From assembly GCF_003217255.1 (NCBI RefSeq), contig NZ_QJTE01000002.1, positions 682,001 through 746,000 of the forward strand: 64,000 bases of DNA. The letters run 5' to 3'. The stretch comes from Pseudoroseicyclus aestuarii. Its GTDB lineage: Bacteria > Pseudomonadota > Alphaproteobacteria > Rhodobacterales > Rhodobacteraceae. A program made the translations under genes and the position numbers. Shown piece after piece: positions 1 to 8,747 of this stretch. The notes beneath the pieces are model-generated. The model had not been told where the DNA came from and searched no databases. It worked only from the letters and a program-made list of their open reading frames with translations. The first letter of the stretch is position 1. Each line of letters begins with the position of its first letter.

Positions 1-598
1 TCGCGGTCGCGATCTCGATGGTGGCCTGCACGATCAGCGGGGCCGCGATGTTCGGCACGATGTGATCGCGGCTGATCGCGGCGCGCCCGCGCCCCGCGGC
101 CCGCCCGGCGAGGACGAAGTCGCGCACCCAGACCTGGTTTGCCGCGCCGCGCGCGACGCGGGCGAAGATGGGCACGTTTATGAAAGCGATGGCGAGGCCG
201 GTGTTGAGAAGCGAGGGGCCGAAGGCCGCCGCCAGCATGATCGCGAAGAGCAGGGCAGGGAAGGCGAAGCTGAGATCGCAGAGCCGCATCAACGCCTCTT
301 CGACGCGGCCGCCCCAGGCACTGGCCAGCAGCCCGAGCCCCGTGCCGATCCCCCCGCCCAGCAGCACGGCGCCCGCGGCGACGGAGAGCGAATTGGCCGC
401 CCCCGCCATCAGCCGCGACAGCAGGTCGCGCCCCAGCCCGTCGGTGCCCAGCGGATGCGCCGCGCTCGGGGCGGCCAGCTTGTTCAGCACGTCGATCTCG
501 GCCAGCGGCCAGGGCGTCCAGGCCAGTGAGACAAGGCCCGCCGCTGCCATCAGCCCCACCAGCACCGCGCCGAGGATTAGGCTCGCGCGGTGCCTCAT
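1..598 (-). CDS. ABC transporter permease, DppC/OppC family (partial, C-terminus beyond window)
   Basis: Second inner-membrane permease of a peptide/nickel-type ABC importer. About 199 residues are visible and the 3' end lies outside the window. It opens with one N-terminal membrane segment (LILGAVLVGLMAAAGLV), followed by the family's HPLGTDGLGRDLLSRL motif near residues 48-63, several hydrophobic segments, and a coupling-loop region (RAAGRGRAAISRDHIVPN) near residue 170. The ATG overlaps the stop of the upstream permease gene as ATGA, so translation is probably coupled. Gene order is binding protein, DppB-like, DppC-like. The substrate cannot be read from the sequence; peptides, opines or glutathione-like compounds are the usual range. 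Confidence 0.9.
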   Translation of the reverse strand, partial: MRHRASLILGAVLVGLMAAAGLVSLAWTPWPLAEIDVLNKLAAPSAAHPLGTDGLGRDLLSRLMAGAANSLSVAAGAVLLGGGIGTGLGLLASAWGGRVEEALMRLCDLSFAFPALLFAIMLAAAFGPSLLNTGLAIAFINVPIFARVARGAANQVWVRDFVLAGRAAGRGRAAISRDHIVPNIAAPLIVQATIEIATA

Positions 599-1542
599 GA
601 CTGCCGCCCCGTAAGGCGCGGATCGATGGCGACATAGGCCAGGTCGACGAGGAAATTCGCCGTCACCACGATGGCGGCAAACAGCAGGACCAGCGCCTGC
701 ACGGTGATCAGGTCGCGGTTGGCGATGGATTGCAGCAGCAGCCGCCCGAGGCCCGGCAGCGAGAAGACGCTCTCGATCACCACGGTGCCGGTGACGATGG
801 CGGCGAACTGCATGCCGATGATCGTCACGATCGGGATCAGCGCATTGGGCAGCACGTGGCGCCAGAGGATGCGCCGGCGCGGCAGGCCCGTGGCGCGCGC
901 CGTGCGCACGAAATCGAGGCGCATCACCTCGAGCGCCGCGGACCGCGTGACCCGCGCCAGCACCGCCGATTGCACCAGCGCCAGCGCGATCACCGGCAGC
1001 ACCAGCGCGCGCAGCGCCGCCAGCGGCTGATCCCAGCCCGGAAACCCGCCCGAGGGCAGCCAGCCCAGCCGCACCGCGAAAAGCAGGATCAGCAGGATCG
1101 ACATCCAGAATGCCGGCACCGCGATGCCGATCTGGCTGAGCACCATGACCGCCCAATCGCCCGGCCCGCCGTGACGGGCTGCGGCTGCCATGCCGAGGCC
1201 GGGCGCCAGCACCAGCGTCACCGCCATGGCCCCCAGCGCCAGCGACAGCGTCAGCGGCAGCCGCTCGGCGATCAGCCCGCCGACGGGGACGCGAAAGGCG
1301 TAGCTGGTGCCGAAGTCGCCCTTCAGCGCGCCGAGGGCCCAGGCGGCGTAGCGCGCGGGCGCGGGCGCATCGAGGCCCAGCTGGCTGCGCATCGCCGCCA
1401 GCGCTTCGGGCGAGGCCTCGATCCCGAGGATGCTCAGCGCCGGATCGCCCGGCAGCATCGACATCACCGCGAAGACGACGACGGAGACGGCCAGGAGCGT
1501 CAGCACGAAACCGGCGGCGCGGCGGATCAGGAAGCGGGTCAT
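595..1542 (-). CDS. ABC transporter permease, DppB/OppB family
   Basis: Inner-membrane permease of 315 aa, normal for DppB/OppB/NikB proteins. The N-terminus (FLIRRAAGFVLTLLAVSVVV) is the typical first membrane segment followed by an LPGDPA motif. The coupling loop that contacts the ATPase is visible near residues 205-235 (DFVRTARATGLPRRRILWRH then LPNALIP), and the C-terminal IDPRLT motif is standard. It lies 82 bp downstream of the binding-protein gene, with a hairpin in the gap, and overlaps the next permease by 4 bp. The ribosome-binding site is weak. The ATPase subunits are not in the window and are presumably further left. Confidence 0.93.
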   Translation of the reverse strand: MTRFLIRRAAGFVLTLLAVSVVVFAVMSMLPGDPALSILGIEASPEALAAMRSQLGLDAPAPARYAAWALGALKGDFGTSYAFRVPVGGLIAERLPLTLSLALGAMAVTLVLAPGLGMAAAARHGGPGDWAVMVLSQIGIAVPAFWMSILLILLFAVRLGWLPSGGFPGWDQPLAALRALVLPVIALALVQSAVLARVTRSAALEVMRLDFVRTARATGLPRRRILWRHVLPNALIPIVTIIGMQFAAIVTGTVVIESVFSLPGLGRLLLQSIANRDLITVQALVLLFAAIVVTANFLVDLAYVAIDPRLTGRQS

Positions 1543-1563
1543 CGAGAGCTTTCGAAGGCCGGT

Positions 1564-1594
1564 GCAGGCGCGGCGGGTGCAGCCCCGCGCCTGC
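1564..1594 (-). terminator. Intercistronic hairpin between binding-protein and permease genes
   Basis: Perfect 10-bp GC-rich arms (1564-1573 and 1585-1594) with an 11-nt loop, inside the 82-bp gap between the binding-protein stop and the permease start. There is no T-run after it, so it is more likely a 3' stabiliser or attenuator than a strong terminator. Such hairpins commonly let the binding protein be made in excess over the permeases. Confidence 0.5.
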
Positions 1595-1624
1595 GACCGA
1601 TGCTCTTGGCATCAGGTGCGGGCG

Positions 1625-3112
1625 TCATTCCGCCCAGTGCACCTCCTTGAGCGGCTGGTACAGCACCGGCGCCGCCGTCCAGAACCCCTCGAGGTCGCTG
1701 CGCTGCACCGCAAGCTCGGGCAGCTGGAACAGGAAGGCCATGACCGCATTCTCGGCCAGGTAGCGCTGGCCCTCCTCAAGCAGGGCATTGCGCGCCTCGG
1801 CATCGGTCTCGGCCGAGATCCGGTCCCACAGCGCGTCGAACTCGTCGCTCTGGAAGCCGTAGAAATACTCCGGCCCGCGGGCGAAGTTGCCCATGTCGTT
1901 CGGGCTGGTATGGGCGATGATCGTCATGTCGTAGTTGCGGTTGGAATAGACCTCTTCCAGCCAGTAGCCCCATTCGACGGTCTCGACCGAAACCGCGACG
2001 CCGGCTTGCGCCAGCTCTGCCTGGATGATCTCGGCCGAGCGGGTGGCATAGGGGAAGGGCGGCACGGTCAGCGACAGCTCCGTCACGCCGACCTCCTGAA
2101 ACAGCGCGGCGGCGGTCTCGGTGTCGTGCGGCCAGGTGCCGGTCAGATCGACATAGGCGGGGCCATGCGGCGGGTAGAAGCTGCCGATCGGGGTGGCGGT
2201 GCCGTCCATCGCGCCGGCGATGATCTCCTCGCGGTCGATGGCGCGGTTCACCGCCTCGCGGGCGCGGATGTCGTCGAAGGGCGCGCGGCCGTTGTTCAGC
2301 GCCAGGATCACTTCGCCCTCGGTGGTGCCGATCTCGACGGTGAAACGGTCGTCGTTCTCGAACTGGGCCAGAAGCTCCGGCGCGCCGAGGCCGGCGCGAT
2401 CCAGCTCTCCGGCCAGCAGCGCCGCGGCCATGGCCGAGGCATCGGTGATGAAGCGGAACTCCACCCCGGGGATCGTCACTTCGCCGGCGTCGCGGTGATC
2501 GGGGTTCTTCTCGAGCACCAGCCGGTCGCCGCGGGTCCAGGAGACGAAGCGGAAGGGGCCGGTGCCCACCGGCTCGGTCACGTTGGTCTCGGCGCTGGCG
2601 GGTGAGACGATGGAGGCATCGCCCTGCGCGAGGTTGAACAGGAAGAAGGCGTCGGGCCGCGACAGCGTCACCTCGATGGTGCGCGGGTCCGTCACCGTCA
2701 CGCTCTCGATCGGCTCCCAGATGTCGGAAGAGGGGTTGGTGCTGCCCTCCGCCATCGCCCGCTCGAAGGAAAAGCGGACCGCCTCGGCATCGAAGGGTGT
2801 GCCATCGTGGAAGGCGGCATCCTGGGTCAGGGTGAAGGTATAGGTCAGCCCGTCGTCCGAGATCTCCCAGCTCTCGGCCAGCTGCGGCAGCACCTCGCCG
2901 GCCTCGTTCACCGTGGTGAGCGATTCATAGAGGTTCTGCGTCAGCATCTCGTCGATGGAGGCCGTGGCATCCACGGTCGGATCGAGAACGGTCGGCTCCT
3001 GCATCTCGCCGATGCGGACCGTGCCCTGCTCCTGCGCGAGGGCGGGCAGGGCGGCGGGCAAGCTCAGCGCGAGGATGGCGGCGGGGATCAATAGGGGCTG
3101 GTGGCGTGTCAT
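1625..3112 (-). CDS. ABC transporter substrate-binding protein, family 5 (peptide/nickel type)
   Basis: Periplasmic binding protein of 495 aa that delivers substrate to the two downstream permeases. It has a signal peptide (residues 1-26, cleavage near ALA-QE). The mature start is typical of SBP_bac_5: VRIGEMQEPTVLDPT, a LYESL motif, LAESWEISDDGLTYTFTL, the hallmark VRFSFERAM region, and a GTGPFRFVSW segment in the middle. An AGGAG ribosome-binding site precedes the ATG. It is the first gene of a minus-strand operon and is divergent from the 3250 dehydratase gene, so the 137-bp gap must hold both promoters. The substrate is not deducible; the nearby M20 amidohydrolase fits a peptide or N-acyl amino acid. 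Confidence 0.93.
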   Translation of the reverse strand: MTRHQPLLIPAAILALSLPAALPALAQEQGTVRIGEMQEPTVLDPTVDATASIDEMLTQNLYESLTTVNEAGEVLPQLAESWEISDDGLTYTFTLTQDAAFHDGTPFDAEAVRFSFERAMAEGSTNPSSDIWEPIESVTVTDPRTIEVTLSRPDAFFLFNLAQGDASIVSPASAETNVTEPVGTGPFRFVSWTRGDRLVLEKNPDHRDAGEVTIPGVEFRFITDASAMAAALLAGELDRAGLGAPELLAQFENDDRFTVEIGTTEGEVILALNNGRAPFDDIRAREAVNRAIDREEIIAGAMDGTATPIGSFYPPHGPAYVDLTGTWPHDTETAAALFQEVGVTELSLTVPPFPYATRSAEIIQAELAQAGVAVSVETVEWGYWLEEVYSNRNYDMTIIAHTSPNDMGNFARGPEYFYGFQSDEFDALWDRISAETDAEARNALLEEGQRYLAENAVMAFLFQLPELAVQRSDLEGFWTAAPVLYQPLKEVHWAE

Positions 3113-3249
3113 GACGTCGGCTCCTGAAGTCGGTCGGCCGTGACGTGCAGGCCGGTTGTAACAGGCGCACTACGAATGGAAGCCGCCCGGATGACAAGAG
3201 CGTCTCTAGCGGTCACAATCGGGAAACGCCACGGAAGGGGAGACGTGTC

Positions 3250-4380
3250 ATGGTTGAAAACGGGGAGGGGCTGCGCGCGGGAAGGGTGTGGCGGCCGGAG
3301 TTGCAGGGGCCCTCGGTCGTCACCCCGCGGGGCGGGCGGCTGATCGACGTGACCTGCCGCGCGGTGCCGACGCTCAGCGCGCTCTGCGCGCTGGATGATC
3401 CGGCGGGCTGGCTGCGCGAGGCGAGGGGCGAGGATATCGGCCCGCTCGAGGCGCTGGGCGCGCCGGCCCCCGATGCGCTGCACCTCCTCGCGCCCTGCGA
3501 TCTGCAGGTGATCAAGGCCTGCGGCGTCACCTTCGCCGGCTCGATGATCGAGCGCGTGATCGAGGAGCGGGCGGGCGGCGATCCCGCGCGCGCCCACGAC
3601 CTGCGCGCCACCTTGGCCGAGGCCGTCGGCGGCTCCCTGCGCGACCTGCGCCCCGGATCGGAGGAGGCGGCAGCGGTCAAGGCGCGGCTGATCGAGGAGG
3701 GCCTCTGGAGCCAGTACCTCGAGGTCGGGATCGGCCCCGATGCCGAGGTCTTCACCAAGGCGCCGGTCCTGTCCTCGGTGGGCCATGGCGCGGCGGTCGG
3801 GCTGCACCCCGCCAGCCGCTGGAACAACCCCGAGCCCGAGGTGGTGCTCGCCGTCTCGCCCAATGGCCGCGCGGTGGGCGCGACGCTGGGCAACGACGTG
3901 AACCTGCGCGACGTCGAGGGGCGCAGCGCGCTGCTGCTGGGCAAGGCCAAGGACAACAACGCCTCCTGCGCCATTGGCCCGATGCTGCGCCTCTTCGACC
4001 AGAGCTTCGGCATGGAGGACGTGCGCCGGGCGGAACTGACGCTGACGGTTCAAGGGCCCGAGGGCTTCCGCCTCGAGGGGCGCAGCGCCATGGCCCAGAT
4101 CAGCCGCGACCCGCAGGACCTCGTCGATCAGACCATCGGCCGCCACCACCAGTATCCCGACGGGTTCATGCTGTTTCTCGGCACGCTCTTCGCGCCGACG
4201 CAGGATCGCGGCGCCCCGGGCGAGGGATTCACCCACCAGATCGGCGACCGCGTGACGATCGAGGCGTCGGGCCTCGGGCGGCTGGAGAACACCGTCGCCC
4301 TCTCGACCGAGGCGCCGGAATGGCACTTCGGCCTCATGGCCCTGATGGCAAACCTCGCGCGCCGGGGCCTCCTCGCCTGA
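3250..4380 (+). CDS. Fumarylacetoacetase-family protein, 2-keto-3-deoxyxylonate dehydratase (XylX)-like
   Basis: Predicted sugar-acid dehydratase of 376 aa with a C-terminal FAH fold. The sequence VTFAGSMIERVIEERAGGD (93-111), GLWSQYLEVGIGPDAEVFTK (151-170), WNNPEPEVVL (191-200) and GNDVNLRDVEGRSALLLGKA (214-233) closely resembles what I remember of Caulobacter XylX, which dehydrates 2-keto-3-deoxyxylonate to alpha-ketoglutarate semialdehyde. E195, E197 and D217 are the expected metal ligands. I chose the ATG at 3250 because GGAAGGGGAG lies just upstream; the open frame extends 35 codons further without homologous sequence. No other xylonate-pathway gene is in the window, so the substrate is inferred (L-arabinonate or fuconate analogues are alternatives). 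Confidence 0.8.
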   Translation: MVENGEGLRAGRVWRPELQGPSVVTPRGGRLIDVTCRAVPTLSALCALDDPAGWLREARGEDIGPLEALGAPAPDALHLLAPCDLQVIKACGVTFAGSMIERVIEERAGGDPARAHDLRATLAEAVGGSLRDLRPGSEEAAAVKARLIEEGLWSQYLEVGIGPDAEVFTKAPVLSSVGHGAAVGLHPASRWNNPEPEVVLAVSPNGRAVGATLGNDVNLRDVEGRSALLLGKAKDNNASCAIGPMLRLFDQSFGMEDVRRAELTLTVQGPEGFRLEGRSAMAQISRDPQDLVDQTIGRHHQYPDGFMLFLGTLFAPTQDRGAPGEGFTHQIGDRVTIEASGLGRLENTVALSTEAPEWHFGLMALMANLARRGLLA

Positions 4381-4386
4381 CGCGCC

Positions 4387-4450
4387 TCTTCTTCTTCTCT
4401 TTGCAAGTATCCCGGGGGAGGCCGCGCCAGCGGCCGGGGGCAGCGCCCCC
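4387..4450 (+). repeat. Dispersed repeat family 1, copy A, with terminal hairpin
   Basis: Core TTCTCTTTGCAAGTATCCC followed by GGGGGAGGCC, a GC-rich spacer and a GGGGGC-AGC-GCCCCC hairpin at 4436-4450. Copies B (6152), F (54456) and G (61478, inverted) share the core; A, B and G share the whole layout. It sits in the 130-bp gap after the XylX-like gene and may act as its terminator. Confidence 0.75.
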
Positions 4451-4510
4451 CCTTTCCCTCCGCCCCCGCCCGGGCCTAAGCTGCGCGGCCAAGGGCAGCA
4501 GGAGGCCGTG

Positions 4511-5677
4511 ATGCCGATCAAGAACCGTCTCGCCGAGATGCAGGCCGATATCGCCGGCTGGCGCCGCGAGCTCCACGCCAACCCGGAACTGATGTACGAG
4601 GTGCATCGCACCGCGGCCTTCGTCGCCGAGAAGCTCCGCGCCTTCGGCTGCGACGAGGTGGTCGAGGGCCTGGGCCGCACCGGCGTCGTCGGCGTGATCC
4701 GGGGCCGCAGCGACAGCCGCGGCCATGTCGTCGGCCTGCGCGCCGACATGGATGCCCTGCCGATCGAAGAGGCGACGGGCCTGCCCCATGCCTCCACCGT
4801 GCCGGGCGTGATGCATGCCTGCGGCCACGACGGCCATACCGCGATGCTGCTGGGCGCCGCGCAGTACCTCGCCGAGACGCGCAACTTCGACGGCAGCGTC
4901 GCGGTGATCTTCCAGCCCGCCGAAGAGGGCGGGGCCGGGGCCCTCGCCATGGTCGAGGACGGGATGATGACCCGCTTCGGCATCAAGGAGGTCTACGGCA
5001 TGCACAACATGCCGGGCCTGCCGCTGGGCACCTTCCACATCCGCCCCGGCCCCAGCTTCGCCTCGACCGACGAATACGAGATCACGGTGCGCGGCAAGGG
5101 CGGCCATGCCGCCAACCCCGAGATGGCGGTCGATCCCGTCGTCGCCGCCTCCTCCATCGTGATGAACCTGCAGACCATCGTATCGCGCAACGCGGATCCT
5201 CTGGGCTCCATCGTCATCTCCGTCACCAGCTTCCGCAGCGCCACCGATGCCTACAACATCATCCCCGACGCGGTGGTGCTGCGCGGCACGATCCGGACCT
5301 TCTCCGAAGAGCTTCGAGCCCTTGGCGAGGCGCGGCTGAAGGCCGTCGTCTCGCAGACCGCCGAGGCCCTCGGCGCGGTGGCCGAGATCGACTGGCAGCC
5401 GGGCTACCCGGCGACGGTCAACCACGAGACCGAGACGCTCTACGCCGCCGAGGCCGCGCGCCGCGTCGCCGGGGATGTCGACGAGAACACGCCGCCCGTC
5501 ATGGCCTCCGAGGATTTCTCCTACATGCTGGAGGCGGTGCCCGGCGCCTATATCCAGATCGGCAACGGCGATAGCGCGATGGTTCACCACCCGGCCTACG
5601 AGTTCAACGACGAGGCGATCCCCGCTGGCGCCTCCTTCTGGGCCGAGCTTGTCGAGACACGGATGCCCGCCGGCTAG
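4511..5677 (+). CDS. M20 family metallo-amidohydrolase (hippurate hydrolase/N-acyl amino acid hydrolase type)
   Basis: Zinc-dependent amidohydrolase of 388 aa, the usual length for the HipO/AbgB/IAA-amino-acid hydrolase group. Motifs: GLRADMDALP (75-84) and ACGHDGHTAML (103-113) carry metal ligands, FQPAEEGG (134-141) holds the catalytic Glu pair, and GMHNMPGLPLG follows. A dimerisation domain (near 180-290) interrupts the catalytic domain, and the C-terminus carries the final metal-site histidine (MVHHPAYEFND). GGAGG at 4501-4505 supports the ATG at 4511 over the GTG one codon earlier. It probably cleaves an N-acylated amino acid in the cytoplasm, perhaps imported by the peptide-type ABC system next door; the exact substrate is unknown. 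Confidence 0.88.
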   Translation: MPIKNRLAEMQADIAGWRRELHANPELMYEVHRTAAFVAEKLRAFGCDEVVEGLGRTGVVGVIRGRSDSRGHVVGLRADMDALPIEEATGLPHASTVPGVMHACGHDGHTAMLLGAAQYLAETRNFDGSVAVIFQPAEEGGAGALAMVEDGMMTRFGIKEVYGMHNMPGLPLGTFHIRPGPSFASTDEYEITVRGKGGHAANPEMAVDPVVAASSIVMNLQTIVSRNADPLGSIVISVTSFRSATDAYNIIPDAVVLRGTIRTFSEELRALGEARLKAVVSQTAEALGAVAEIDWQPGYPATVNHETETLYAAEAARRVAGDVDENTPPVMASEDFSYMLEAVPGAYIQIGNGDSAMVHHPAYEFNDEAIPAGASFWAELVETRMPAG

Positions 5678-5690
5678 ACCGGCCCGATCC

Positions 5691-6101
5691 ATGCACGCCC
5701 GCATCGCGCAGGTCTCCCTGCTGGTCCCGGACTACGACGCCGCGCTCGCGTTTTTCAGCCGCATCGGCTTCGAATGCCGAGAGGATACCGACCTCGGCAA
5801 CGGCAAGCGCTGGGTCCGGATCGCGCCGCCGGGCGCGGAGACCGACCTCCTCCTCGCCCGCGCCGCCTCGGACAGGCAGTCCGCGGCCATCGGCAACCAG
5901 GGCGGCGGACGCGTCTGGCTGTTCCTCGAGACCGAGGATTTCGCGCGCGATTACCAGCGCCTGAAAGCGGCCGGGGCGGAATTCGAGGCCCCGCCCAGGG
6001 ACGAGCCCTACGGGCGGGTCGTCGTCTGGACCGACCCCTTCGGCAACCGCTGGGACCTGATCCAGTACAGCCGGCCCGACCGCAGTGGCACGAGCCGCTG
6101 A
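5691..6101 (+). CDS. VOC superfamily (glyoxalase/bleomycin-resistance-like) protein
   Basis: Small cytosolic protein of 136 aa with one vicinal-oxygen-chelate module: IAQVSLLVPDYDAALAFFSR at the start, a central GGRVWLFLETEDFARDYQRL strand-helix, and a C-terminal VVVWTDPFGNRWDLIQY. This is the layout of small VOC proteins annotated as glyoxalases or extradiol-type enzymes. It starts 13 bp after the M20 gene and is probably co-transcribed with it. There is no clear ribosome-binding site at the ATG, so translation may depend on termination of the upstream gene. The substrate is unknown. Confidence 0.82.
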   Translation: MHARIAQVSLLVPDYDAALAFFSRIGFECREDTDLGNGKRWVRIAPPGAETDLLLARAASDRQSAAIGNQGGGRVWLFLETEDFARDYQRLKAAGAEFEAPPRDEPYGRVVVWTDPFGNRWDLIQYSRPDRSGTSR

Positions 6102-6120
6102 CCGGCTGCCGGGCACCCGC

Positions 6121-6157
6121 GAAAGGGGGCGGCCACCTCACGGCGCCGCCCCCTTTC
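6121..6157. terminator. Bidirectional terminator-like hairpin
   Basis: Perfect 13-bp arms (6121-6133, 6145-6157) around an 11-nt loop, between the convergent VOC gene (ends 6101) and TRAP permease gene (ends 6225). The left arm begins GAAAGGGGG and the right arm ends CCCCCTTTC, so each strand gives a GC stem ending in a short T tract. It runs into repeat copy B. Confidence 0.65.
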
Positions 6158-6215
6158 TTCTCTTTGAAAATATCCCGGGGGTGAGGCCCGGCAGGGCCGA
6201 GGGGGCAGCGCCCCC
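6152..6215 (+). repeat. Dispersed repeat family 1, copy B
   Basis: TTCTCTTTGAAAATATCCC followed by GGGGGTGAGGCC, a spacer and a GGGGGC-AGC-GCCCCC hairpin at 6201-6215. Same order of blocks as copies A and G. It lies in the convergent gap just after the 6121-6157 hairpin and ends 10 bp before the stop codon of the TRAP permease. Confidence 0.75.
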
Positions 6216-6224
6216 TCCTGCCTC

Positions 6225-8669
6225 TCAGTCCGCGCCGCGCCCGGCGGCGGGCAGCGCGCCCGGCCCCATGGCCTTGGCCAGCACCACGCCGGCGACCGCG
6301 ACGGCGACACCGATCAGGTCGGTCAGCAGCCCGCCCTCGATCATGAAGAGCGCCGCGACGATCAGCACCGCCCGCACCAGCCAGTTCGCGCGCCCGCCGG
6401 CGATCCAGCCCTGCACGCCAGCCGAGAGCAGGTAGACCCCGACGCAGGCCGTCAGGCAGGCGCGCGCGATCTCCAGCCAGTCGCCCTGCATCAGCAGCGC
6501 GTTGTTGTAGAAGAACATGAAGGGCACGACGAAGGCGGCGATGCCGATCTTGAAGGAGGCCCCCGAGGTCGCCATCGGGTTGGCGCCAGAGATGCCGGCG
6601 GCGGCATAGCTGGCCAGCGCCACCGGCGGGGTGATCGCCGAGAGCACCGCGAAGTAGAAGATGAAGAAATGCGCCGTCAGGGCCGGGATGCCCAGCTGCA
6701 CGAGGCCCGGCGCCACGACCGAGGCCGCCACCGCATAGGCCGCCGTGGTCGGCATCCCCATCCCCAGCAGGATCGAGATGCACATGGCGAAGAACAGCGC
6801 CAGCAGCTGCGAGGTATCGGCGATCCCGAGCAGCAGCCCCGAGAAGCGCGCCCCGACCCCGGTGAGGGAGATCACGCCGACGATGATGCCGGCGCATGCG
6901 CAGACCGCGATGATCTGCACCGACATGACGCCCGCGATGTTGAAGGCGCGCACGACGCCTTCGATGTTCATCCCCGTGCCGCGCCGATTGACCAGCAGCC
7001 AGACGGCAGCGGCGGCCACCGCCAGCAGCACCAGGATGCCGAAGAGCGCCGAGAGGCTCCCGACGGTCGAAGACAGCAGACCGCCCAGCACCAGCACCGC
7101 GACGATGCCGGCGGTAAGCGTAAGGCTGCGCGAGGTCGGGGAGATCCAGCTGACCACCACGGCGGCCAGCGTCGCCAGCGTGCCCGCGCGGATCACCGAG
7201 TAGCCGGCGAAGAGCGCGTAGATCAGGATCACGATGGGCAGGAACAGGTAGACCCGGCGCACCAGCTTGGCGAACTTGGGCAGCTCGTCCTCGCGCATGC
7301 CCCGCATGCCCAGCTTCGCCGCCTCGAAATCGACCATGAAGGTGACCGAGACGAAGTAGAGGACGGCCGGGATGACGGCGGCGAGGGCGATCTCGGTATA
7401 GGGGATGCCGGTGATCTCGGCCATGATGAAGGCGCCGGCGCCCATGATCGGGGGCATGATCTGCCCGCCGGTGGAGGCCGCGGCTTCCACCGCGCCGGCG
7501 GTGGTGCGCTTGTAGCCGACCTTCTTCATCAGCGGGATGGTCAGCGATCCGGTCGCCACGACGTTGCCCGCCGAAGTGCCGTTGATCATGCCCATCAGGC
7601 CGGAGGCGAAGATCGCCACCTTGGCCGGGCCGCCGCGCGCGCGCCCGGCGCAGGCGAAGGCGAAGTTGATGAAGTAGTCGCCGACCTTCGAGGCCTGCAG
7701 GAAGGCCGCGAAGATGATGAAGAGGATGATGTAGGTCGAGGAGACCGCCGTCGTTGGCCCGAGGATGCCCGCATCAGTATAGACCTGGCTGAAGAACCGC
7801 TCCCAGGTCACCGCCGGCGCCTCGAGGAAGCCGGGCAGCCAGCGCCCGACGAAGACATAGGCCAGGAACACGCCCGAGATCACGATCAGCGCGAGGCCCG
7901 CGACCCGGCGCGTCATCTCCATGATCAGCGCGGTCCCGGCGAGGGCGGCGATCGAGATGCCGATCGGCGCGAAGGGCGTGCCGGTCGAGTTGCGCATGAG
8001 CGTGCCGTAAAGGGTGATCAGGTAGGTCGCGACGGCAAAGCCGCAGACAACCAGCGTGAAATCGGGGATCGAGAAGCGGTCACGCTCGCGCCGCTCGAAC
8101 CAGGACACGGCGATGCCGCCGGCGGTGGCGACCAGCAGCGGGATGCCGAACATCCAGATTTCCTGGGTCTTGAGCGTGGCATCGACGCCGTTCCACATCT
8201 CGCCGCCCGAGATGCGGATGGCGAACCAACCCGCGACGCCCAGCGACCAGACCGCCGGGATCATCAGCAGCCAGCCCAGCAGGCTGACGATGCGGCGCTG
8301 GTCCGCGCGCCCCTCGGCAAAGCTCTGGTGCGGGGCGAACATTAGAAAGCCCAGCGTCAGCGCGCCGGCGATGTGCACGATGCGGAAATTCCAGGTCTCC
8401 ATCGGCAGGCTGGGCAGCAGCGGCAGGCTGATGCCGGTCCAGGCCGAGATCGACAGCCCGTTCAGCGCCGCCATGTGGAAAAAGGCGTAGAGCGCGGCGA
8501 AGCCGCCGATCGCCAGCGCCGGCCAGCCGGTGAACAGGCGGCGGTTGCTTTCGATCGGCTCCTCGTCGGTGCCTTCGGCGATCACGCCGCCCCCTTCGGC
8601 AAGCCCGCTTGCCGGAAGCTCCGGCTCGGTGCGGATCGGGTCATCGGTCGGGCGCGTCGGCTCGGGCAT
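6225..8669 (-). CDS. TRAP transporter fused permease (4TM/12TM, TAXI type)
   Basis: Inner-membrane sodium- or proton-driven permease of 814 aa in which the small (DctQ-like) and large (DctM-like) subunits are fused, the normal form for TAXI-type TRAP systems. A hydrophilic N-terminus (1-45) precedes the first membrane segments. The DctM-like part has KVAIFASGLMGMINGTSAGN, MPPIMGAGAFIMAEITG, LGMGMPTTAAYAVAASVVAP and FYFAVLSAITPPVALASYA, the repeated helix-loop motifs of the transport domain. Its partner is the binding protein encoded just upstream (8748-9743). Substrate unknown; TAXI systems often carry dicarboxylates or glutamate-like compounds. Confidence 0.92.
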   Translation of the reverse strand: MPEPTRPTDDPIRTEPELPASGLAEGGGVIAEGTDEEPIESNRRLFTGWPALAIGGFAALYAFFHMAALNGLSISAWTGISLPLLPSLPMETWNFRIVHIAGALTLGFLMFAPHQSFAEGRADQRRIVSLLGWLLMIPAVWSLGVAGWFAIRISGGEMWNGVDATLKTQEIWMFGIPLLVATAGGIAVSWFERRERDRFSIPDFTLVVCGFAVATYLITLYGTLMRNSTGTPFAPIGISIAALAGTALIMEMTRRVAGLALIVISGVFLAYVFVGRWLPGFLEAPAVTWERFFSQVYTDAGILGPTTAVSSTYIILFIIFAAFLQASKVGDYFINFAFACAGRARGGPAKVAIFASGLMGMINGTSAGNVVATGSLTIPLMKKVGYKRTTAGAVEAAASTGGQIMPPIMGAGAFIMAEITGIPYTEIALAAVIPAVLYFVSVTFMVDFEAAKLGMRGMREDELPKFAKLVRRVYLFLPIVILIYALFAGYSVIRAGTLATLAAVVVSWISPTSRSLTLTAGIVAVLVLGGLLSSTVGSLSALFGILVLLAVAAAAVWLLVNRRGTGMNIEGVVRAFNIAGVMSVQIIAVCACAGIIVGVISLTGVGARFSGLLLGIADTSQLLALFFAMCISILLGMGMPTTAAYAVAASVVAPGLVQLGIPALTAHFFIFYFAVLSAITPPVALASYAAAGISGANPMATSGASFKIGIAAFVVPFMFFYNNALLMQGDWLEIARACLTACVGVYLLSAGVQGWIAGGRANWLVRAVLIVAALFMIEGGLLTDLIGVAVAVAGVVLAKAMGPGALPAAGRGAD

Positions 8670-8710
8670 CCGGGTCTCTTGCTGTCAGGGAAGGGGGAGG
8701 GAGGGCGCGC

Positions 8711-8725
8711 CCGGCGCGGGGCCGG
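8711..8725 (-). terminator. Short intercistronic hairpin between TAXI binding-protein and permease genes
   Basis: CCGGC-GCGGG-GCCGG stem-loop within the 78-bp gap, with a possible outer 7-bp pairing between 8707-8713 and 8740-8746 competing with it. Weaker than the equivalent hairpins in the other uptake operons of this window. Confidence 0.35.
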
Positions 8726-8747
8726 ACGCGGTGGTGTGTCGGGCGCC

